Positions 25,635 through 33,591 of a stretch of 64,000 bases of DNA are shown one piece after another. Source of the DNA: JAYEIA01 sp964472505 (GTDB lineage Bacteria > Bacteroidota > Bacteroidia > Bacteroidales > JAADGE01); the NCBI GenBank assembly GCA_964472505.1, contig CAYYQW010000009.1:16046-80045 (forward strand), read 5' to 3'. Each line of letters starts with the position of its first letter. Within the stretch, counting starts at the first letter, position 1. The translations under genes were made by a program, and so were the position numbers. Under the pieces are notes generated by a model, which saw nothing but the letters and a program-made list of their open reading frames with translations, made no database searches and was not told the DNA's origin.

Positions 25635-27173
25635 ATGAAAAAAATATTGCATAAAATACTTTTACTGGCAGCCCTCCCAACTTTTTTTATAGCTATGGGT
25701 ACGGGCTTCATGTTTTATTATCTCACCACCGGCTCGGGCGAAAGTTCCGTTTTTGCCTATGAGCAAACCATGCGCGCCGATTATGATACATTGGCAAAGT
25801 ATGAAGTTCAAACGGCACTAAGCGGCTTGGACCTTTTTTATGAGCAATACCAAGACAGCGTGATTAGTTTGGACGAAGCCAAGAGACAAGGAGCAGAGCT
25901 TTTGCGAAAACTTCATTATGCCGATAACGGTTATTTTTGGGCCGATGACATTACGGGGCAGAACATAGTTTCAAGCATAAAATCTTACGAAGGAAAAGAT
26001 CGTATTGATATGCAAGATTCCGACGGTAAATATATTGTTCAGGATTTTTTGGAAAAAGGAATTAACGGCGGTGGTTTTTCCGATTACCGTTTTCCGAAAG
26101 AAGACAGTGATAAGCCCCTTCCGAAAAGAAGCTATGTGGAATATTATAAACCTTTCGGATGGGTGATAGGAACCGGAAACTATGTGGATGATATTGACCG
26201 AAAACTAAATGCATTTAAAAACCGGCAGGAGCGCGATGTTTTAATAATGATGGCAGGGCTTCTGATTTTGTTAGTTTTGGCCTTTGTTTTGATTTTTTAT
26301 TACGGAAGAAAAATATCGAAACCGATTAGTGAGCTGTCTAAAAATGCAAAAGAAATCAGCCGCGGTAATCTCACTACAGTGATTCGCAAGCAAAGCAAAG
26401 ATGAAGTAGGGGTGCTTGCCGAAAGCTTAATGCTGATGGTGGAAAAACTCACTGAGATTACCAAAGCCATTGCTCAGGAAGCACATCAAACCGAAACTGC
26501 CGGAAATGAAATGCAGAACGCATCGGCCAAAATATCGGAATCGGCTTCGGAGTTGGCAGCTACGGTAGAGCAAGCGGCAAGTTCTTTGGAAGAAATGTTG
26601 GCCGTCCTTTCTCAAATGGACGAGGAAACTACGGACTCAAGAGACTTAACTGAAAAAGCGGCCAAAAATGTTATTACCGGCTACGGCGTGGCTCAACGAA
26701 CCGGTAAAATGCTTAAGCGCATCGTTAAAGAGGTTTCCGTAATAAACGATATCGCTTTTCAAACCAATATATTATCTTTAAATGCCTCCATACAGGCAGC
26801 GGCTGCCGGTGAGCACGGCAGAGGTTTTGCCGTAATTGCCGAACAAATAAGGGAACTGGCCGAGAGTAGCGCTCAAGCATCCAAAAGAATTGAAAAATTA
26901 AGCTCAAGCGGAATTAATATATCCGAGCAATCGGAAAAAATGCTTAAAAAGACCATTCCGCGCATGGAACGTGCCGTAAAAATGATAGAAGGAATAAGCC
27001 ATGCTGCCAACCAACAAAAAGAAGGTGCCGTTCAGATAAACAAACAGGTGCGGGAGCTTAACAACTTGGCACAGCAAAATGCATCAATTGCCGAACAAAC
27101 CGATGCCAACGCTTCAGAGCTTACAAAGCAGGCACAAACCCTTCCGAAATTAATTAGTTTTTTTAGGTTTTAG
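25635..27173 (+). CDS. Methyl-accepting chemotaxis protein with single Cache domain
   Basis: Starting at the ATG at 25635 (MKKILHKILLLAALPTFFIA) this 512-residue protein has a first transmembrane helix (about 7-28), a periplasmic sCache_2-type sensor (about 35-190, with YFWADDITGQNIVS and YVEYYKPFGWVIGTGNYVDD), a second helix (about 200-220, VLIMMAGLLILLVLAFVLIFY), a HAMP linker (KPISELSKNAKEISRGNL) and a signalling domain whose hairpin reads IAFQTNILSLNASIQAAAAGEHGRGFAVIAEQIRELA in sections. Cache domains of this type often bind small carboxylates. No cheA, cheW or flagellar gene is in the window. The tip reads NASIQAA where NAAVEAA is usual. Confidence 0.92.
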   Translation: MKKILHKILLLAALPTFFIAMGTGFMFYYLTTGSGESSVFAYEQTMRADYDTLAKYEVQTALSGLDLFYEQYQDSVISLDEAKRQGAELLRKLHYADNGYFWADDITGQNIVSSIKSYEGKDRIDMQDSDGKYIVQDFLEKGINGGGFSDYRFPKEDSDKPLPKRSYVEYYKPFGWVIGTGNYVDDIDRKLNAFKNRQERDVLIMMAGLLILLVLAFVLIFYYGRKISKPISELSKNAKEISRGNLTTVIRKQSKDEVGVLAESLMLMVEKLTEITKAIAQEAHQTETAGNEMQNASAKISESASELAATVEQAASSLEEMLAVLSQMDEETTDSRDLTEKAAKNVITGYGVAQRTGKMLKRIVKEVSVINDIAFQTNILSLNASIQAAAAGEHGRGFAVIAEQIRELAESSAQASKRIEKLSSSGINISEQSEKMLKKTIPRMERAVKMIEGISHAANQQKEGAVQINKQVRELNNLAQQNASIAEQTDANASELTKQAQTLPKLISFFRF

Positions 27174-27175
27174 AT

Positions 27176-27204
27176 TTTGAATCAGCCAAAAAACACTATC
27201 TTTG
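27176..27204 (+). promoter_or_regulatory. Promoter (TTTG and TAnnTTTG) of the barrel-protein gene
   Basis: TTTG at 27176-27179 and TATCTTTG at 27197-27204, 17 bases apart, match the Bacteroidota -33/-7 pattern. The ATG follows at 27237. Confidence 0.6.
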
Positions 27205-27236
27205 TCTTATTAATTATAAATTTTAAACTTAGAAAC

Positions 27237-27920
27237 ATGAAAAAGTTATTTTTATTTACAGCCTTAGCTTTTTTTGGCTTGCAAATTTCAGCACAAGATA
27301 TTAATTTTAAACAGAATAATTTTAGTTCTTTCGCTGATTGGGCATTTTATGTCGGTGAATCCGAAGGCGAAGGTGCCGATATTCAATACGGTCTTACTCA
27401 TAATTTTACTTACGGCCTGAAATACATGCGTGGGCTTCATCATGCATTTGGCGTAGGTATTGGGCTGCATTATCAGTATCAGGCTTTTCACATGGAGCAG
27501 GTAGATACTAAATTGGTGCCAAATACTGCACTCCATGATCAGGAAATTTTCAAATTGCATAATCTGGGCACCGAAGTATTTATGCGTTTTACCCTTAAAA
27601 GAGAACTCAGCAAACCTGTCGTTTATTTGGAAGCCGGCGGATACGGTAATTGGGCTTACGGAATAAATCATGAAACCTACAACGAAGTGGAGATGACGAT
27701 TATTCCTGACGGTTACACAGAATTGACAGCTATCAGAAGCGGACTTACTTATTTTGAGGCGCTCAATTATGGCCTAAGTGCAAAGTTGGGTTATAAAATG
27801 TTTGCTTTGATAGGTTCCTATCGTTTGTCGGATTATTTCACAAGTGATTTCAAAGAGCAAGTTACCGATGCAGAATTCCCCAGATTAACAATCGGAATTC
27901 AGTTTAACCCGATGCGATAA
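27237..27920 (+). CDS. Outer-membrane beta-barrel protein
   Basis: From the ATG at 27237 this 227-residue protein has a signal peptide (MKKLFLFTALAFFGLQISAQ). The rest alternates aromatic and polar residues in strands (NFTYGLKYMRGLHHAFGVGIGLHYQYQ is one such stretch in part), with turns at regular intervals and a last strand LTIGIQFNPMR. It fits an 8- to 10-stranded outer-membrane barrel of the OmpA/PorT-like kind. I cannot assign a function. An upstream TTG would overlap the promoter and was rejected. Confidence 0.75.
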   Translation: MKKLFLFTALAFFGLQISAQDINFKQNNFSSFADWAFYVGESEGEGADIQYGLTHNFTYGLKYMRGLHHAFGVGIGLHYQYQAFHMEQVDTKLVPNTALHDQEIFKLHNLGTEVFMRFTLKRELSKPVVYLEAGGYGNWAYGINHETYNEVEMTIIPDGYTELTAIRSGLTYFEALNYGLSAKLGYKMFALIGSYRLSDYFTSDFKEQVTDAEFPRLTIGIQFNPMR

Positions 27921-27961
27921 ATTATAAATCAACCCATTCGGTTCTTCCGAAAATACTGAAT

Positions 27962-28007
27962 GCTCGGCCAACACAATTTTAATTGTCTGTTTGCCGGGCT
28001 TTTTTTT
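27962..28007 (+). terminator. Intrinsic terminator between barrel gene and menG
   Basis: GCTCGGCCAAC...AATT pairs with AATT...GTTTGCCGGGC around a short loop, followed by a run of eight T. It lies 42 bases after the barrel-protein stop. Confidence 0.75.
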
Positions 28008-28014
28008 ATTTTTG
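28007..28014 (+). promoter_or_regulatory. TAnnTTTG -7 box, menG
   Basis: TATTTTTG is an exact -7 match 25 bases before the menG ATG at 28039. It begins at the end of the terminator T-run of the preceding gene. Confidence 0.5.
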
Positions 28015-28038
28015 CGTTTTGTATCTAAAGAAAACCCT

Positions 28039-28773
28039 ATGCAAGACTCTAAAGTAAAGCCCTATAAAAACAAAGGCATGAGCAAAAAAAAGGAAGTAGC
28101 GCTCATGTTTGATAAAATTGCTCATCGCTACGATTTTTTAAATCATTTTTTATCCTTGAATATTGATAAAATTTGGCGGCGAAAAGCCGTTAAATCACTC
28201 AGCGATATACAACCCAAAGCCATATTGGATGTCGCATGCGGAACCGGTGATTTGGCCATTTCCATGCACGAAAAATATCAACCCGAAATACTTGTAGGTA
28301 TCGACATATCGGAGCAAATGCTTGAATACGGAAAGAGAAAATTGCGAAAGAAAGGCTTAGATTCGAAAATACAACTTGAAATCGGTGATTCCGAAAATAT
28401 TAATTATCCCGACAAGCGTTTTGATGCCGTGACGGCAGCTTTCGGTGTGCGCAATTTTGAAAACCTGCAAGCAGGTATAAACGAAATGCATCGCGTTTTA
28501 AAAGCCGGCGGAAAAATTGTCATTTTAGAATTCTCGCAACCTCAAAAATTTCCCGTAAAGCAGCTCTATCGGTTTTATTTTTTAAGAATTCTTCCTTTTA
28601 TCGGCAAACTTTTTTCAAAAGACGATTCCGCTTATACATACCTTCCCGAATCGGTAGGAGCTTTTCCCTACGGGGAGGATTTTTTGGAGGTTTTGAATAA
28701 AGCCGGCTTTAAGAACACAGACGCGCATACCCTTACTTTTGGAATTGCTGCAATTTATACCGGTGAGAAGTAG
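28039..28773 (+). CDS. menG: Demethylmenaquinone methyltransferase
   Basis: The ATG at 28039 gives a 244-residue class I SAM methyltransferase of the UbiE/MenG family: FDKIAHRYDFLNHFLSLNID at the N-terminus, SAM-binding ILDVACGTGDLAIS, GIDISEQML, DAVTAAFGVRNFENL and the signature VLKAGGKIVILEFSQP. It methylates demethylmenaquinone to menaquinone in the last step of menaquinone synthesis, which fits an organism whose respiratory quinone is menaquinone (inferred). Upstream in-frame codons lie within the promoter and terminator, so the shorter start is preferred. Confidence 0.93.
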   Translation: MQDSKVKPYKNKGMSKKKEVALMFDKIAHRYDFLNHFLSLNIDKIWRRKAVKSLSDIQPKAILDVACGTGDLAISMHEKYQPEILVGIDISEQMLEYGKRKLRKKGLDSKIQLEIGDSENINYPDKRFDAVTAAFGVRNFENLQAGINEMHRVLKAGGKIVILEFSQPQKFPVKQLYRFYFLRILPFIGKLFSKDDSAYTYLPESVGAFPYGEDFLEVLNKAGFKNTDAHTLTFGIAAIYTGEK

Positions 28774-29032
28774 TTATTTACTTCCGACATTGAATCCGTT
28801 TGTAAATTTCTTTAAGATAAAATGCCGGAAGGGAATTAAGGCAAAACCCTTTTTTTATATTGAACACAGCGCAATAGTTTGTAAAACGAAATCCGGTTGC
28901 ACTTTTCAAATTAAACGGATATCGGAAAAATATTTTTCAAGTCTTTTGGTGAAAAAATACTATTTGAGCCGCATTTATGATATTTCCGCAGGATAATATA
29001 TGTTAAATACCGTATATTTTATTATCTTTGGT

Positions 29033-29040
29033 TTAAAACA
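29033..29040 (+). promoter_or_regulatory. TAnnTTTG -7 box, yaaA
   Basis: TATCTTTG is an exact -7 match 16 bases before the yaaA ATG. Confidence 0.5.
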
Positions 29041-29055
29041 AAAAATAAGTTAAGC

Positions 29056-29820
29056 ATGAAAATAGTTATTTCACCGGCCAAGCGCCTCGATTTTAAAAGC
29101 AAAGTACCCGTAAAAAAACATACACAGCCCGTTTTTACCGATGAATCGAAAACTTTAATAAAAATTCTCAGAGAAAAATCGGTAACAGAACTCAAAGATT
29201 TAATGAAGCTAAGTTCCGATTTGGCTCAACTGAATCATGAGCGCTACGCTAAATGGCAATTACCCTTTACGGGAAAAAATGCCAAACAGGCACTCTTTGC
29301 TTTTGAAGGCGATGTGTTTAAAGCCCTTGACAAAGACAGTCTTAAAAAAGCTGATATTAACTATTTGCAAGAGCATTTGCGCATACTTTCCGGACTGCAC
29401 GGTGTGCTTCGTCCGCTGGATTTAATACAGCCGCATCGCTTAGAAGGCGGAACTAAATTGGAAAACGACAAAGGCGATAATTTATATAAATTTTGGGGCG
29501 ATAAAATTACCGATTTCATAAATAAAGAAATTGAAAAAGACGGAGACAAAACCTTGATAAATTTAGCTTCAAACGAATATTTTAAATATATAAATAAGAA
29601 AAAATTAGAGGCGGATATGCTTAGTTTAAATTTCAAACAATATAAAAACGGAAAATTAAAGACGATTGCCATTTATGCCAAAAAAGCCCGAGGCATGATG
29701 TTGCATTATATGAGCAAAAACCGTATTGATAAGACTGAGGATTTAAAAGGTTTTGATTATGACGGCTATGCCTACAGTGAGGAGTATTCAAAAAATAATG
29801 AATTAATGTTTATCCGATGA
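29056..29820 (+). CDS. yaaA: Peroxide stress protein YaaA (UPF0246)
   Basis: This 254-residue protein matches YaaA along its full length: start MKIVISPAKRLDFKS, then ELKDLMKLSSDLAQLNHERYAKW in sections, YLQEHLRILSGLHGVLRPLD, FWGDKIT, LINLASNEYFKYI and KKARGMMLHYM. In Escherichia coli YaaA limits Fenton damage during peroxide stress and has been found to bind DNA. An upstream promoter box is present. The next gene overlaps its last codon (ATGA), so a two-gene transcript is likely. Confidence 0.93.
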   Translation: MKIVISPAKRLDFKSKVPVKKHTQPVFTDESKTLIKILREKSVTELKDLMKLSSDLAQLNHERYAKWQLPFTGKNAKQALFAFEGDVFKALDKDSLKKADINYLQEHLRILSGLHGVLRPLDLIQPHRLEGGTKLENDKGDNLYKFWGDKITDFINKEIEKDGDKTLINLASNEYFKYINKKKLEADMLSLNFKQYKNGKLKTIAIYAKKARGMMLHYMSKNRIDKTEDLKGFDYDGYAYSEEYSKNNELMFIR

Positions 29821-30311
29821 TTATAAAATGCCGAAAAGCGCTTGGATTGATTGTTGCTTTTGCTTTAAGCACGGGATTTTATGTTAATGCACAAACAATC
29901 AGTCATTTTGATATAAGCTATGCTTCCGTGCAGGCTTCGGGAACCCTTTTGGGCGGCGGTACTCAAATTTGGCAGCCGCAAAATTCCGACCAAAAATTGA
30001 CCGATGGTTTTCTTCAACCGAATAAAAAGAATGTACAGGTTTTGCCATCCTTAGCGGGTAAAAAAAATAAAGCGAGATTTTACCCTAATCCGGTTTCGGA
30101 TAAACTATTTTTCTCATTTGAATATGAGTATAAGTTCGAAAGAGTCCTATGTATTTCAGATCTTTCGGGACGGATTCATAAAAGATTGAGCCTTCATAGC
30201 GCATCCGGCACAATTGATCTTTCAGAGCTTCAAAACGGTATTTATTTTCTCAAAATTAATAAAAACGGTTCCGATTTTTATCGTATCTTTAAGATTAGTG
30301 TCGTCAGGTAG
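29817..30311 (+). CDS. Small secreted protein with T9SS C-terminal sorting domain
   Basis: This 164-residue protein has a signal peptide (KALGLIVAFALSTGFYVNAQ) and a type A T9SS sorting domain over its second half: FYPNPVSDKLFFSF, LCISDLSGRIHKR, IDLSELQNGIYFLKI and a C-terminal FKISVV-type strand. Only about 60 residues lie between them (SYASVQASGTLLGGGTQIWQ), with no catalytic motif. It is therefore mostly address tag, a class often seen in Bacteroidota. It should cross the outer membrane through T9SS. The four-base overlap with yaaA implies coupled translation. Confidence 0.85.
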   Translation: MIIKCRKALGLIVAFALSTGFYVNAQTISHFDISYASVQASGTLLGGGTQIWQPQNSDQKLTDGFLQPNKKNVQVLPSLAGKKNKARFYPNPVSDKLFFSFEYEYKFERVLCISDLSGRIHKRLSLHSASGTIDLSELQNGIYFLKINKNGSDFYRIFKISVVR

Positions 30312-30395
30312 AATAGTTGAGAAAATGAGAAATTTCCGGTTTTTTCTGTAAATAGCTTGACTTTTTGTAAAATGCACGGTCGTCTGCTGTTTTGC

Positions 30396-30446
30396 GGTGG
30401 CTGAGCATTTCGACAAAAGCTCAATAACCACCTGTTGAAGCCGGTT
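30396..30446. repeat. Short palindromic repeat of the TTCGAC/GCTCA family
   Basis: GGTGGCTGAGC pairs with GCTCAATAACCACC (one small bulge) around TTTCGACAAA, followed by TTGAAGCCGG. The words match the repeats at 25190 and 43245. It lies between the sorted protein and the YadA-like gene. Confidence 0.5.
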
Positions 30447-30512
30447 ATAATAAAGCTGTTGTATGTTGATTGTATGCCATGCTCCTTTTAAAATTCCATA
30501 AAAATTTAACTT

Positions 30513-32735
30513 ATGAAAGCCTTCACATTACTTTTTGTTTTTCTTTTTGTATTTGCATTTGCTCTTATGGCTCAGAATGTGCCGCAGGGTATTAATTATC
30601 AAGCTGCTGCGCGAAATTCGCAAGGCGAAATACTGCCCGATCGTGAAATTATGGCAGAAATTAGTTTGTATCTTGATTCTGAGACTGAACCGCCCGTTTA
30701 CCGTGAAATTCAAGAATGCCAATCGAACAGCTATGGTATTTTTAATCTTACCATAGGTCAGGGTACGCCCTTAAATGACGGCCTTACGGATGATTTTTCG
30801 CAAATTGACTGGTTAAGCGGAAGTTACATTCTGAAAGTTCGAGCCGATTTCGGAACCAATGAATTTCTCAGCGGAATGCAAGAGCTCGGCAGTTATAAGC
30901 TGCTTTCTGTTCCTTACGCTTTTTCGGCTGATAAAGCCGTAACGGCCGACAGCCTTACCGGCAACATAACTCTGAATTTGGAAGACTTGAATAATGTAGA
31001 TGCCGAGTCGCCGGCTCACATGCAACTTATTGCCTGGGATGCCGATAATCAGCGTTGGATTCTCAGCGACCCGGGCGGATTGCCCGATGTATTTCTGCGC
31101 CGAGACGGCAGTACCGATTTAACGGCTGATTGGATGATTAGCAATTTCAGCATCCGCTTGCAAAACGGTAATATGGATTTGGAAAACGGACGCTTAACGG
31201 CTTCGGAATTAAGCGGTTTGACCGGCTTGCCCGTTGCCGAATTTTCTAATGATGCATCACTTGCCGACAGCAGCGATTTTTCCGTCCCTGTAGAAAGTGC
31301 CGTAAAAGCTTATGTGGATAATTCTGTGGCCTCCGGAGCTTGGAGTGCCGATACGGAAGCTGTTTTTATGCGAGAAGAAAAGAAATTGGGAATCGGCACT
31401 TCAATGCCTTCGGATAAATTTCATTTGCTCTTGGAAAATGAACAGGGGTTTTTGATTGAAGGTACCTACGGAGGACCAGTTCCGGATTTGAATGCCGGTA
31501 CGCGTTTGACTTTTTATCCCGCCAAGGGAGCTTTCAGAGTCGGTGGACTTAAGGATGAGCCCGCTTACTGGAATAATGCTTCGGTCGGAGATTACTCGGC
31601 TGCTTTGGGTTATGACATTCAGGCTGCCGGTGATTATTCTTTTGCCGCAGGACGCCAAAATATTGCTTTCGGCTCATATACGGCAGTGCTCGGAAGAAAT
31701 AATCAGGCACTTACCAATTATTCATTTTCCGTTGGGCGGAATAATTCTTCAGGCGCTTTGTACAGTACTACTTTTGGTTACTCAAATTCGGTGTCGGGCA
31801 TGGCGGCAACGGCATTCGGAGAGGGCAATTTGGCTCGGGGCGATTATTCTACTGCCACAGGCTTAAATACGCAAACTGCTAAAGCGGACGGCAGCAAAGG
31901 CAAAGCTGCTTTTGCTGCCGGAGATTCCACCAGAGCCGAAGGCGACGGCAGTTTTGTTTTCGGTAAGGATAATCTGGCTCAGGGCGATTTTTCAACAGCC
32001 GGCGGCGAGGCTAATTATACTTCATCCGGCGGTATTTCTGCGGCCGTATTCGGAAAAGACAACCGTTGCGAAGGCAATTTTTCTTTCGCAAGCGGTCATA
32101 ATTTGATTGCAAAATCTTATACGGAAGCTGTCTTCGGGCGATATAATACCAATTCGGGCGGTAGCTCATCTTCTTGGGTTTCCGGTGAGGCTTTATTTGT
32201 GGTGGGTAACGGAACTGATGATTTTAATCGTTCCAATGCTTTCATTGTGTTGAAAGACGGAAGTGTAGGAGTAGCTCTCGGAAATTCGACGCCCCAGGTT
32301 GCTTTTCAGGTAGGAAATTCCGGAGACGGTTCTAAAGCTATTGCTAATGATTGGGATATACATTCGGACAAGCGTTTAAAAAGAGATATTCAGGTCATTG
32401 ATTCGGCAAGCCGGAAATTAAGTGATTTAGAGGGTTATTATTTTTATTGGGACAATAAAAAAGATACTACCCGGCAAATTGGGCTGATAGCTCAGGAAGT
32501 TGAGAAAATATTTCCGGAATTGGTATCCACACAAAAAAATGGATATAAAACCCTTAGCTATTCTGTATTAACGGCTGTTCTGATTCAAGCTTTTAATGAA
32601 CAAAGATCAGAATTCGAAAAGATAGAAGAAGAAAACAAACAAATGAAAGTGCGTATAGAACGATTGGAACAACAAAATGAGGAGATATTGGAATACATTA
32701 GGGCTGAAGCTAATATAAAGATGCTTAAAGAATAG
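30513..32735 (+). CDS. Surface protein with YadA-head repeats and S74 chaperone domain
   Basis: This 740-residue protein has a signal peptide (MKAFTLLFVFLFVFAFALMAQ), an N-terminal domain (IPQGINYQAAARNSQG-like, 22-150) frequent in Bacteroidota surface proteins, and a run of 14-residue trimeric adhesin-type head repeats from about residue 355 to 550 (GDYSFAAGRQN, GSYTAVLGRNN, GDYSTATGLN, GDGSFVFGKDN). It ends with an S74 intramolecular chaperone: SDKRLKRDIQVID near residue 620, GLIAQEVEKIFPELV, and a coiled coil. Ser and Lys of the self-cleavage dyad are both present, five residues apart. It is probably a trimeric fibre whose chaperone clips itself off. Confidence 0.85.
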   Translation: MKAFTLLFVFLFVFAFALMAQNVPQGINYQAAARNSQGEILPDREIMAEISLYLDSETEPPVYREIQECQSNSYGIFNLTIGQGTPLNDGLTDDFSQIDWLSGSYILKVRADFGTNEFLSGMQELGSYKLLSVPYAFSADKAVTADSLTGNITLNLEDLNNVDAESPAHMQLIAWDADNQRWILSDPGGLPDVFLRRDGSTDLTADWMISNFSIRLQNGNMDLENGRLTASELSGLTGLPVAEFSNDASLADSSDFSVPVESAVKAYVDNSVASGAWSADTEAVFMREEKKLGIGTSMPSDKFHLLLENEQGFLIEGTYGGPVPDLNAGTRLTFYPAKGAFRVGGLKDEPAYWNNASVGDYSAALGYDIQAAGDYSFAAGRQNIAFGSYTAVLGRNNQALTNYSFSVGRNNSSGALYSTTFGYSNSVSGMAATAFGEGNLARGDYSTATGLNTQTAKADGSKGKAAFAAGDSTRAEGDGSFVFGKDNLAQGDFSTAGGEANYTSSGGISAAVFGKDNRCEGNFSFASGHNLIAKSYTEAVFGRYNTNSGGSSSSWVSGEALFVVGNGTDDFNRSNAFIVLKDGSVGVALGNSTPQVAFQVGNSGDGSKAIANDWDIHSDKRLKRDIQVIDSASRKLSDLEGYYFYWDNKKDTTRQIGLIAQEVEKIFPELVSTQKNGYKTLSYSVLTAVLIQAFNEQRSEFEKIEEENKQMKVRIERLEQQNEEILEYIRAEANIKMLKE

Positions 32736-32809
32736 GGCTTTTTTTGTTGGAAAAATAAAAATAAAAAGGCAGTTTTGCATTTTAGTCAAAAATCAAAAAA
32801 AATATTTGT

Positions 32810-33181
32810 ATGAGTAATGAACTAAGCGGAAAAGTCGTTAAAATATTGCCGGAACAAACCGGCCAAGGCCAATACGGAAAATGGGTGAAACAGGAATTTG
32901 TAATTGAAACCATTGATAAATATCCCAAAAAAGTATGTTTTACTACTTGGGCCGACAAAACCGATGAAGTAAAAAAACTTTTTGAAGGCGATGAGGTTAC
33001 CGTAAGTTTTAATGCTGAGAGCCGCGAATTCCGAGAGCGTTGGTATACCGATTTGAAAGCCTGGAAAATACAAAAAGCCGGCGCCGGTTCAGGCTCGAGC
33101 GGCGGACAGGGGAAACCGGATTTTCCTCCGATTACCGAAGATGATATCCCCCCGGAAGAAAATGAAGATTTACCATTTTAA
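32810..33181 (+). CDS. DUF3127 protein with SSB-like acidic tail
   Basis: This 123-residue protein belongs to DUF3127, a small Bacteroidota family with an OB-fold-like N-terminal domain (MSNELSGKVVKILPEQTGQG, FVIETIDKYPKKVCFTTWADK, VSFNAESREF). After a Gly/Ser-rich linker it ends DDIPPEENEDLPF. This is the layout of single-stranded DNA-binding protein, whose acidic DDxPF tip recruits repair and replication proteins. Nucleic-acid binding is an inference from this resemblance. The gene is single; no recombination genes adjoin it. Confidence 0.85.
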   Translation: MSNELSGKVVKILPEQTGQGQYGKWVKQEFVIETIDKYPKKVCFTTWADKTDEVKKLFEGDEVTVSFNAESREFRERWYTDLKAWKIQKAGAGSGSSGGQGKPDFPPITEDDIPPEENEDLPF

Positions 33182-33195
33182 TTGAATACATACAG

Positions 33196-33203
33196 TATTT
33201 TTG
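33196..33203 (+). promoter_or_regulatory. TAnnTTTG -7 box, metal-binding lipoprotein gene
   Basis: TATTTTTG is an exact -7 match 50 bases before the ATG at 33253. Confidence 0.45.
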
Positions 33204-33252
33204 TCGCAGACATAATTCGGCACTTTACTTTTGATTAACTAACGGGATTAGC

Positions 33253-33585
33253 ATGAAACATAAGCTTGGTTTTATATTGACGGCAGCAGCACTTGTTCTT
33301 TTTATGGCTTGTGCCGATGACAGTACACAAAAAAAATCTGCCGATGAGCAGAGCGATACCTTAGTTTCGGAAAATGAAAAGTCTCCGGCTGCAGATTCCA
33401 AAGAAGACAGTATATCATTGAATGATGAAAATGCGGTGAGTGAAAAACCGGGCGATTTAGTTGAGGCAAGTAAATACATTTGCCCAAACAGTTGCCCCGA
33501 GGGCAATGCAGATTCAGCGGGAAGTTGCCCTGCCTGTGGAATGGACTTGGTTGAAAACCCCGATTATTCCGAAGCTTCAAATTAG
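33253..33585 (+). CDS. Lipoprotein with heavy-metal-binding (HMBD) domain
   Basis: This 110-residue protein has a lipoprotein signal (MKHKLGFILTAAALVLFMAC, Cys-20), an acidic linker rich in D, E and S, and a C-terminal cysteine module: YICPNSCPEGNADSAGSCPACGMDLVEN. That is the HMBD pattern (YTCPMHPE...PGKCPKCGMDL) of metal efflux systems, with NSCPEG in place of MHPE, so the histidine is lost but four cysteines remain. It should sit in the periplasm or outer membrane and bind a soft metal such as copper. No efflux pump is next to it. It converges with the kinase gene six bases away. Confidence 0.85.
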   Translation: MKHKLGFILTAAALVLFMACADDSTQKKSADEQSDTLVSENEKSPAADSKEDSISLNDENAVSEKPGDLVEASKYICPNSCPEGNADSAGSCPACGMDLVENPDYSEASN

Positions 33586-33591
33586 TCGGTA

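Noticed and set aside
28739..28996. Plus-strand frame after menG with a faint LytTR-like look (FFYIEHSAIVCKTKSG...LSRIYDIS)
   Set aside because: It begins inside menG in another frame, has no good start, and the resemblance is too weak to support a gene or a gene remnant.
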